From positions 1 through 10,656 of the forward strand of contig DNLN01000178.1 in assembly GCA_003488465.1 (NCBI GenBank): 10,656 nucleotides of DNA, in the 5' to 3' direction. Within the stretch, counting starts at the first letter, position 1. The number at the start of each line of letters is the position of its first letter. A program made the position numbers and the translations under genes. The DNA is from Sutterella sp. Its GTDB lineage: Bacteria > Pseudomonadota > Gammaproteobacteria > Burkholderiales > Burkholderiaceae_F. The notes beneath the pieces were generated by a model. That model worked only from the letters and a program-made list of their open reading frames with translations. It made no database searches and was not told where the DNA came from. Positions 1 through 6,632 of the stretch are shown piece by piece.

Positions 1-935
1 CGGAAGGTCAGTCGTATGCGCTCTTCTTCGCGCTCGTCGCAGGGGACAGAAAAGCCTATGCAAGGATTTTGTCCTGGACTGAGAGGAACCTGTGCGCAGG
101 GGACATTACCGCGCGCCTGCCCGCATGGCTCTGGGGGCGGCTTCCCCGGGACAGGAAGCATCCCGAAGAGCGCTGGGGCGTTTTGGACGGGAATAATGCG
201 ACGGATGCGGACATGTGGATTGCCTACAGCCTCATGGAGGCGGCCCGTCTCTGGGGCGTGCCCGAGTATGCACAGAAGGCCTCCGCGATCCTCGCGATGC
301 TCTCCCGGCTTGTGCGGCGCATCGAGAGGCTGGGGCCGGTGCTTCTGCCGGGATCGAGCGGATTTGAGAATGCCGCAGGGATGAGAACGGTCAATCCGAG
401 TTACCTGCCGACATTTCTGCTGCGTCGGTTTGCCGATGCCGACCCCTTCTGGGCTCCCGTTGCCGCGGCTTGCAACAGACTGCTCGTGCGCTGCTCGGCC
501 AACGGATACGCTCCCGACTGGGCGACGTTCAACGCCGATGGACTGCATATGCTGGGCGAAAAGGATGTCGGCAGCTTTGATGCCATCCGCGTCTATCTGT
601 GGCTCGGCATGCTCAGTCGGCAGGATTCCTCGAGGAACCAGCTGGTGCGTCAGTTCTATCCCATGGTGCGGCGCACGCAGACTCAGGGGTACGTGCCGCT
701 CAAGGTCAACATGGCGACTCTGGCCGCAACGGGCGAGGGGCCGATCGGCTTTTCGGCCTGCATGCTGCAGCTGCTCACGGACGTGAAGTGGGCGGACCTC
801 ATTCGCATGAAGATGCGCTCGACGCTGATGCGTCCGCAGACGTATTATCAAAACTGTCTCATCATGTTTGCTCAGGGATTTGACGATGGGGCGTTTTCCT
901 TTGGCGTGAACGGCGAGCTCAAGCTTCGCCGTTAG
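1..935 (+). CDS. bcsZ: BcsZ, periplasmic endo-1,4-beta-glucanase (GH8), 5' partial
   Basis: Cellulase of the cellulose synthase cluster; it hydrolyses beta-1,4-glucan in the periplasm and affects the amount and length of exported cellulose. The reading frame is open from base 3 and runs off the left edge, so the apparent internal TTG start at 69 is not real. The first full codon (3-5) is the Glu of the EGQSYALFFALVAGDR block, which in family GH8 is the general acid (Glu55 in E. coli BcsZ); the split codon before it ends in CG, consistent with the usual Ser. Other hallmarks are RLPAWLWG, TDADMW (first Asp at 204-206; Asp116 in E. coli), NPSYLP, and SFDAIRVYLW, whose Asp (579-581) matches the catalytic base. 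About 54 N-terminal residues, including the signal peptide, are missing; the C-terminal end is close to the E. coli end. It is followed after 16 bases by bcsC, the usual bcsZ-bcsC order. Confidence 0.96.
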   Translation, partial: EGQSYALFFALVAGDRKAYARILSWTERNLCAGDITARLPAWLWGRLPRDRKHPEERWGVLDGNNATDADMWIAYSLMEAARLWGVPEYAQKASAILAMLSRLVRRIERLGPVLLPGSSGFENAAGMRTVNPSYLPTFLLRRFADADPFWAPVAAACNRLLVRCSANGYAPDWATFNADGLHMLGEKDVGSFDAIRVYLWLGMLSRQDSSRNQLVRQFYPMVRRTQTQGYVPLKVNMATLAATGEGPIGFSACMLQLLTDVKWADLIRMKMRSTLMRPQTYYQNCLIMFAQGFDDGAFSFGVNGELKLRR

Positions 936-938
936 GCT

Positions 939-942
939 GGAG
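939..942 (+). promoter_or_regulatory. Ribosome binding site of bcsC
   Basis: GGAG lies in the short bcsZ-bcsC gap, nine bases upstream of the ATG at 952. It supports that ATG as the bcsC start. A second purine-rich stretch (945-950) is too close to the ATG to act as the main site. Confidence 0.55.
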
Positions 943-951
943 ACGAGGGAC

Positions 952-3900
952 ATGGCAAAGCGCAGATTCTTGACAGCAGCACTTGCAGCCGTGGCCGCAC
1001 TGGCGGCCTGCGGCGGGCAGGTTCTTGCCTCGCATCAGTCTTTGCGCAGCGTGCCGACCGTCTACAAGAGCCCGTCCAGTGAGTTTGTGAGCGTGCCTGT
1101 TGCCGAGCGTGAATGGCTCGTCGATCAGGTCATCCGGGCTCAGAATCTCGGCATGGCCGATCTTGAGCGCGACGCGCTGCGGCGTCTTGTGCTTCTCAAT
1201 CCCGCGGACATCTGGGCAAAGCTCGATCTGTTGCGCTATGCGGTGCCGGCGGGGCTTCTCGACGAAGCCGACCGATTGAGGCGGAGCCTGTGCCAGGAGC
1301 CAAAATCCGAAGGCTGCCGCCACGCGACCGATTACCTCGCTGTCATGAGCGGAGATTCGGGCGAGCGCATGCAGCAGCTCCAGCTCCTTGAGACGGCGGG
1401 GCGCTTTGATCAGGCCATCGCACTCATGGAGGAGCTCTTTGGCAAGCCGCCGCCCCAGACATACTGGCAGCTTCGCTACTACCGCATGATGCTGCACATC
1501 GAGCCGCGCATTGAAGAGGCGCTGGCGGCTCTCGTGCGCCTGCAGAACAATCCCGATGCGAGCGCGGTCGTACGGCGCCGGGCGATGATCGAGGAGAGAA
1601 GGGCGCGCGTCGACCTGTACTCGGACTTTGGCATCGACTACATCCGCGACCCGCGTCCCAGCTACCAGAATCGGGCCATGTGGATGCTTGCCGAGGCGCT
1701 GCGCCTTGCGCCCGATGATCCGAGAGCCAAGCGCTGGAGTTCGAACCTTTACGAGGTGCAGTACTGGAAGTTCCTGGAATATGCGGACAAGGCCTTCAAG
1801 GCCGGCCGGTATGATCAGGCCGAGTATTGGTACCGTCGGGCGCACAGACTGCAGAACAGCCCCTACGGCTGGGCGGGCCTGGCGGCCGTTGCGGAAAAGC
1901 GCGGGCAGTACGACCTTGCCAAGAAGTTCGTTCATGAGGCGATCGCCCGAAGCCGCTCGGAGAGTGCGGCCGAGCAGCTGCGCCTGAGGACCTGGATCTC
2001 TTCGCTCGAGCGGGCGAAGACCGATGAGAGGGCGCTTGCGGCCGAAAAGGAGGGCAGGTGGCAGGAGGCGATTGAACTGCTGCAGCAGTCCGTGCGCCTT
2101 GACCCGGAGAATGCCTGGGCGCGATTCAGGCTCGCCGGCGCCTACGAGGCGGCAGGCAGAAAGGCCGAGATGCTCTCGGCGTTCGAAGGGGTGCCGCCCG
2201 AGCGGTTCCGCACGGCTGAATGGGCCTACCCCTACGCGCTCACGCTCTTTTCGCTTGACCGGCTTGAAGAGGCGCTAGAGGCGCTTGACGCCGTGACCGA
2301 ACCTCCTACGAAAAACATGCGTGATCTGCGCCGCACGGTGAACAGCGCGCTGCAGCTTCGCCTTGCCGACGAATTTCTTGCAAGCGGTCAGAAGCAGCTC
2401 GCCCTTGAAGCCCTGAGCCGGATCGAGCACCCCGATCCGTGGGTGTTCATGAAGGCGGGCTCAATCGCCGAGGAGATGGGCAACACCCAGGCCGCGCTTG
2501 AGAGCTACAGCCAGATTTTTTATGACGAAAAGAACGGCACTGAGGCGCGTGTACGCTCGGCGCTGCTTCTGGAAAAGACGGGAAGCGCCGAGAGGGCGCT
2601 TGCCATGGTCAGGGAACTCACCCGGGACTCAAGGCGGAGCCTCACCGCCTCTCAGGTCCGGGAGCTCGCCGGCATTCTGGACCGGGCGGGGCGGCGTGAC
2701 GAGGCGATTGAACTTTTTGAATCGCACTCTCCGGCGGCGATGCTTGCCGCAAGCGACGAGGGGGCGCTCTATTTCAGAGACTACGCCCGGGTCGCACGGA
2801 TGAGCCTTGATGCATTCCGGCCGATCAGCCAGAAGGGTTTTCATGCTGCGGGACTCACCGAGTCGCCCGAGGTGTCGGACGAAGTCTGGACGGCGGCGAT
2901 GCGCTCGCCCGACGAATCCGATGGCTGGCTGAGGGAATCGCTTCGCCGAGACGCCGAGAACGTTTATCAGGGCGAGAACGTTGAGATCCGCACGGGACTT
3001 TTTTATCTGCGGGACCCGGGCAGTTCGGGGTATTCGGATCTCTCCGAGTGGGTGTGGATGACCGACGCAAGCGTTTCGCTTGCGGGCGGACGGCTCACGG
3101 TGCGCACCGATACGGTGAACAGGAGCGTCGGCTCGCTTCCTGCCGGGTATCCTCCCTTCGGTTCGTGCGGCCTGCGTCCCTGCTCGGATCCCGGAATGAA
3201 GAGCGACCGGGGACAGGCGCTTGGCATACAGTGGCGAAATGACACGTGGAAATTCAACATCGGCACGACTCCCGTGGGCTTTGTGAAGTCCACGGTCGTG
3301 GGGGGCGTCGAATATTCCTTTGAGGCCCTCGGTGCAGGATGGTCCGTCGAGGCGTTCCGCCAGGCAAAGGCTAGTTCGCTTCTTGCCTACGGCGGCATGA
3401 AGGATCCCAATACCGGGCTCAAGTGGGGCGGCGTGACCCGTACGGGCGGCGCGCTCAACTTCAGCCTTGACAAGGGCGGCGATGACGGCATCTGGGGCAA
3501 ACTCACCGCAGGGGTTCTCACAGGGCACAATGTCGCGAGCAACTGGGATGCGCAGCTGATGGGCGGCTACTACAGGCGGCTCATCAACAGGCCGAATCAT
3601 GAACTCACGGCGGGCCTGTCCGCCATGCTCTGGCATTACGACAAGGATTTGTCGGGCTACACCTTCGGGCAGGGCGGCTACTACTCTCCGCAGCAGTACC
3701 TGTCGGCAAGCATTTCGCTTGAGGATGCCGGCAGAACGGAGAACTGGGCCTGGGACGTGCGGGGCGCGATCGGCTTTTCGCATGCAAAGACCGATTCTGT
3801 TGCGAGATATCCGAAGAAGGGGCCGCTTCGCGAGAGACTGCAGCCGATCGACGAGGATGCGCTCAATGCGATGACCGAGAGCGATTCCTCGAGCGGCGTG

Positions 3901-4092
3901 AGTTACACGGCGCAGTTCGCCCTGGAGCGCAGGCTTGATCCCCACTTCATCCTTGGCCTTGCGGGCAGCATCGCCAAGGGAGAGGGCTATCGTCCTCGGT
4001 ATGGAATAGTATATCTACGCTGGTATCAGATGCCCTGGAACGGAAATCTGCCGCTTCCCGTGCGTCCGATGCTCCCTTACTATATGTGGTAG
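952..4092 (+). CDS. bcsC: BcsC, TPR scaffold and outer-membrane cellulose export porin
   Basis: BcsC carries the nascent glucan across the periplasm and outer membrane. The 1046-residue protein starts with a signal peptide (MAKRRF, then an Ala/Leu-rich core to about residue 19) with a likely signal peptidase I site after VLA (residues 24-26). Residues about 40-600 are a long alpha-helical TPR array; clear repeats include the AGRYDQAEYWYRRA stretch near residue 285 and EGRWQEAIELLQQSVRLDP near 365. From about residue 676 (ENVEIRTGLFYL) to the end is the BCSC_C beta-barrel, with the recognisable GYYSPQQYLSASIS segment and an aromatic end PYYMW suited to BAM-dependent insertion. It is somewhat shorter than E. 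coli BcsC (1157 residues), mainly in the TPR part. A lipobox-like LAAC at residues 17-20 is noted separately. It sits between bcsZ and the c-di-GMP genes with short gaps, so it is probably cotranscribed. Confidence 0.96.
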   Translation: MAKRRFLTAALAAVAALAACGGQVLASHQSLRSVPTVYKSPSSEFVSVPVAEREWLVDQVIRAQNLGMADLERDALRRLVLLNPADIWAKLDLLRYAVPAGLLDEADRLRRSLCQEPKSEGCRHATDYLAVMSGDSGERMQQLQLLETAGRFDQAIALMEELFGKPPPQTYWQLRYYRMMLHIEPRIEEALAALVRLQNNPDASAVVRRRAMIEERRARVDLYSDFGIDYIRDPRPSYQNRAMWMLAEALRLAPDDPRAKRWSSNLYEVQYWKFLEYADKAFKAGRYDQAEYWYRRAHRLQNSPYGWAGLAAVAEKRGQYDLAKKFVHEAIARSRSESAAEQLRLRTWISSLERAKTDERALAAEKEGRWQEAIELLQQSVRLDPENAWARFRLAGAYEAAGRKAEMLSAFEGVPPERFRTAEWAYPYALTLFSLDRLEEALEALDAVTEPPTKNMRDLRRTVNSALQLRLADEFLASGQKQLALEALSRIEHPDPWVFMKAGSIAEEMGNTQAALESYSQIFYDEKNGTEARVRSALLLEKTGSAERALAMVRELTRDSRRSLTASQVRELAGILDRAGRRDEAIELFESHSPAAMLAASDEGALYFRDYARVARMSLDAFRPISQKGFHAAGLTESPEVSDEVWTAAMRSPDESDGWLRESLRRDAENVYQGENVEIRTGLFYLRDPGSSGYSDLSEWVWMTDASVSLAGGRLTVRTDTVNRSVGSLPAGYPPFGSCGLRPCSDPGMKSDRGQALGIQWRNDTWKFNIGTTPVGFVKSTVVGGVEYSFEALGAGWSVEAFRQAKASSLLAYGGMKDPNTGLKWGGVTRTGGALNFSLDKGGDDGIWGKLTAGVLTGHNVASNWDAQLMGGYYRRLINRPNHELTAGLSAMLWHYDKDLSGYTFGQGGYYSPQQYLSASISLEDAGRTENWAWDVRGAIGFSHAKTDSVARYPKKGPLRERLQPIDEDALNAMTESDSSSGVSYTAQFALERRLDPHFILGLAGSIAKGEGYRPRYGIVYLRWYQMPWNGNLPLPVRPMLPYYMW

Positions 4093-4116
4093 CAGAAACC
4101 GATTGGGTTGAAAAAA

Positions 4117-5832
4117 ATGGCGAACAGTGATTTCGACAATTTGCTTCAAACCGTCCGGAAAGGCCGTTTCGAAGGAGTTGACGCGGGCAGCAAAAAGCTT
4201 GTCGCAGTCCGTCGCGCACTGCTTCTGCATTCGGACTCGCCCGGGTACTTTTTCGGAGACATGAAGCAGGGCAGGTACTTCGTGTCCGACTACATCCGGG
4301 ACTTCTTCGGATTTGACGACAACGTGCTCATGCACTTTCCGTATGCCGTCACTCAGCGCATGTGTCGCGTTGAAGATCAGATGATCCACGCCGAGGCGAT
4401 CGAATACCTGCTCTCCAAGGAGTCGACCGAGAAGCAGTTCTCCTGCGAGTGGTATTTCCGGCTTCGCGATACCCAGGGCAACCTTGTTTGGATCTGGGCG
4501 TCCGTGGACATTTTCCGCTCAAGCATCCATCCGGTGATGGTGACCGGGTCGTTCCGCGTGCTCAACACGATGGCGCTGGTTTATGACGCCGCCAAGTATT
4601 TCGGCCACGGGGTCACGCTGCAGGACGTGATCGGTCTCATGAACCGGTTCAACGGCTGGAACGTGGGCTGTTACGTGCTTCCGAATATGAGCCGCAATGA
4701 AGGCGGAAACACGTCCGGACAGAATTTCCTGCGCACGACGCTCTCTCTGGCGCTCAGCAGCCAGAAGATTGAAGGCATGCGGTTTTTCCGCCTCAAGGAC
4801 AATGTGGGCATCGTCTTTAGCGATCCCGAGACGTTCCCGCGGGGGCAGGCTGAAAGTGCGGCAGAAGAAGTGCTCGAGCGGACCTGTGCAAAGCTCGGGA
4901 TCGCCTTTGAGCATAAGGCGAAAGTGAGCGGCATGGGCAGCGGCACCGGCAGTGCGCTGGGCGGCGTGTTGCGCAATGTCGTGAAGTATCTGCGCGACCG
5001 TGTGGAATTTGATGATCGGGGCATGATGGGCCCCGGTGGGTTTGAGAATCTGACTTTTGAGGAACTGCTCATTCTCGGTGACGCATGCGTTAATGATTTC
5101 AGCGGGTTCGACATCGTCATCCAGCCGCTCATCGACAAGGCGAGCCGCAGGCTGATCGGCGGAGAGGTGCTGATGCGCATGGACAATGACAGTCAGGCTC
5201 TCGGCCCCGACAAGTTCGTGCCCATTTTCGAGAACTCCCGCCTCATGGTGCCGCTCGGCAGACATCTTGTGGATCTGGCGATGCGGCTTGCCAAGCAGTG
5301 CGTGGCCATTGATCCGGACTTCTTGATGAGCATCAACGTGAGCGGCGCTCAGATGTCCGATCCGAATCTGCTTGCCTTCATCGAGGCCTCGCTCAAGGTG
5401 AGCGACCTGAGCGGGCGCAACTTCATGATTGAGATCACCGAGTCATACGGAGTCGAGTCCGAGCAGGTCGTGACCGAGTTCCTGCGCGGCTGCCGGCGGC
5501 TTGGGATGCGCACGGCAGTGGATGACTTCGGAGAGGGCTTCAGTTCGATCCGGCGGCTTTTGTCTGGAGAATTCAGCGTCGTCAAGATCGGCGCCGATCT
5601 GTCGCGCACCGCTTTGGAACAGGCCTCGAGCCGTGAATTTCTGGAAAGCATGATTGCGGCCTGCCGCAGACTTGGCGTCAAGGTCTGTGTCGAAGGCATC
5701 GAGGATCGCAAGGCGCTCAAGGTGTTCGACGAGATGGACTGCGACATCTACCAGGGCTACCACTACGGTAAACCGATGAAGAGTCGGGGGTTCCTTGAGT
5801 TCCTCGCCAAGTCCCACGGTAAGGAGTCATGA
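4117..5832 (+). CDS. PAS - degenerate GGDEF - EAL cyclic-di-GMP phosphodiesterase
   Basis: Predicted cytoplasmic enzyme that linearises c-di-GMP to pGpG and so would damp cellulose synthesis. ATG 4117 gives 571 residues; a TTG at 4108 in frame is possible, but the GGG at 4105-4107 is correctly spaced only for the ATG. Residues about 35-150 look like a PAS_3 domain (CEWYFRLRDTQGNLVWIW). Residues about 165-300 resemble a GGDEF fold whose signature is lost (LKDNVG at 226-231), so it is not a cyclase. The EAL domain spans about 320-565 and keeps every catalytic residue with correct spacing: E350 (in EVLMR), N407, E439, D469-D470, K490, E526 and Q546. The motif reads EVL rather than EAL, a tolerated change. 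No membrane segment or signal peptide is seen. E. coli also has a c-di-GMP gene (pdeK) just after bcsC, so the position has precedent. Its TGA overlaps the next gene's start. Confidence 0.9.
   Translation: MANSDFDNLLQTVRKGRFEGVDAGSKKLVAVRRALLLHSDSPGYFFGDMKQGRYFVSDYIRDFFGFDDNVLMHFPYAVTQRMCRVEDQMIHAEAIEYLLSKESTEKQFSCEWYFRLRDTQGNLVWIWASVDIFRSSIHPVMVTGSFRVLNTMALVYDAAKYFGHGVTLQDVIGLMNRFNGWNVGCYVLPNMSRNEGGNTSGQNFLRTTLSLALSSQKIEGMRFFRLKDNVGIVFSDPETFPRGQAESAAEEVLERTCAKLGIAFEHKAKVSGMGSGTGSALGGVLRNVVKYLRDRVEFDDRGMMGPGGFENLTFEELLILGDACVNDFSGFDIVIQPLIDKASRRLIGGEVLMRMDNDSQALGPDKFVPIFENSRLMVPLGRHLVDLAMRLAKQCVAIDPDFLMSINVSGAQMSDPNLLAFIEASLKVSDLSGRNFMIEITESYGVESEQVVTEFLRGCRRLGMRTAVDDFGEGFSSIRRLLSGEFSVVKIGADLSRTALEQASSREFLESMIAACRRLGVKVCVEGIEDRKALKVFDEMDCDIYQGYHYGKPMKSRGFLEFLAKSHGKES
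5821..5826 (+). promoter_or_regulatory. Ribosome binding site deciding the start of the solute-binding protein
   Basis: AAGGAG lies at the 3' end of the phosphodiesterase gene. It is only two bases from ATG 5829 but five from ATG 5832, and too far from ATG 5841, so it favours 5832. That start gives a TGATG stop-start overlap, suggesting translational coupling. Confidence 0.7.
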
Positions 5833-6620
5833 TGGGGGGGATGCGCCTGATAGCCGCTGCTGGGTGCCTTGCGGCGCTGTGCGGCCTGCTGGCAACTCCC
5901 GCTTCCTGCGAGCAGACCAAAGCCGAGCGCGTTCTCATCGTGGGCGTTCAGGATGACAATCGGCCGTTCTCCTACAAGGAGGGCAATGAACTCAAGGGAT
6001 TCAACGTCGAGATCACGAAGGCGATCTGCAGACAGATGAAGCGCGACTGCGGCATCGAGCCGATGTCGAGGTGGGACTTGAAGCGTGAACTCAAGGCCGG
6101 AACGATCGATTTTGTCGTGGATGGCTGGACGGTGATCGACGATGCAGATGCGCCGTTCCTCTACTCTCATCCCTATTACAGGTCCCGCGACGTGTTCATC
6201 ACGGCCGATAGTCAGCTGGGACGCCTCTCCCCGGCCTCGGTCTCAGGCAAGACCATCGGCGTGCTGAGCGAGACCTCGGCCGAAGCGGCGGTGACCGAGC
6301 AGTGTGCGCCGCGCGGAGCGGTCATCAGTACCTTCATGAACAACAGGGAGCTTTTTGAAGCGGTGGCCGACGGGCATGTTGATGCGGGCTACGTGGAGGG
6401 CTACGCCGCCTACACGCATCTGAAGAGCTTGGAGGGATTCATGATGAATCCGGCAGGCCTTCTTCCCGGCCTGGCCGAGGAGTTTTCCGAACGGTGCATT
6501 GCCGTGAGAGGCGACAGGGCCGATCTGCTCTCGGCAATCAACCGGGCCGTGGACGAAACAAAGCTCTCCGGGCGCTATCAGCAGATATCGCTCACGTACT
6601 TTGCATTTATGAACTACTAG
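5832..6620 (+). CDS. Periplasmic solute-binding protein, SBP_bac_3 family
   Basis: Predicted secreted ligand-binding protein of 262 residues with the type of fold used by amino-acid ABC importers. ATG 5832 is chosen by its ribosome binding site; ATG 5829 is an alternative adding one residue. Residues 1-24 form a signal peptide (hydrophobic Ala/Leu-rich core, cut near TPA or ASC; PASC is only a poor lipobox). The mature part shows family landmarks: VLIVGVQDDNRPFSYKEG, LKGFNVEITKAIC, the SHPYYRSRDVFI hinge strand, KTIGVLSETSAE, DAGYVEGYAAY and the terminal YFAFMNY. The Arg that grips the ligand carboxylate in HisJ/LAO-type proteins and the Asp that binds the amino group appear replaced (Ala and Glu), so the ligand may not be a standard amino acid. 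No permease or ATPase is nearby; it lies between a c-di-GMP phosphodiesterase and a cyclase with a large periplasmic domain, which suggests a sensory rather than transport role (inference). Confidence 0.88.
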   Translation: MGGMRLIAAAGCLAALCGLLATPASCEQTKAERVLIVGVQDDNRPFSYKEGNELKGFNVEITKAICRQMKRDCGIEPMSRWDLKRELKAGTIDFVVDGWTVIDDADAPFLYSHPYYRSRDVFITADSQLGRLSPASVSGKTIGVLSETSAEAAVTEQCAPRGAVISTFMNNRELFEAVADGHVDAGYVEGYAAYTHLKSLEGFMMNPAGLLPGLAEEFSERCIAVRGDRADLLSAINRAVDETKLSGRYQQISLTYFAFMNY

Positions 6621-6632
6621 GGGCGGGCCGGC

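Noticed and set aside
69..71. TTG as start of a 288-residue BcsZ
   Set aside because: The same frame is open upstream to the window edge and contains the conserved GH8 catalytic block at bases 3-50, so the gene begins outside the window.
16..384. 122-codon plus-strand open frame at the left edge
   Set aside because: Out of frame with bcsZ, whose conserved motifs cover the same bases; composition is typical of a shifted frame.
919..1935. 338-codon minus-strand open frame opposite the bcsZ end and bcsC start
   Set aside because: Overlaps the verified signal peptide and TPR region of bcsC; no motif or supporting context.
2629..3945. 438-codon minus-strand open frame opposite bcsC
   Set aside because: Shadow of the bcsC coding frame; low-complexity basic translation, no recognisable domain, no ribosome binding site or independent context.
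4093..4116. Possible terminator or promoter between bcsC and the phosphodiesterase gene
   Set aside because: Only 24 bases, with no stem-loop followed by T-run and no convincing -35/-10 pair visible; read-through from bcsC is the simpler view.
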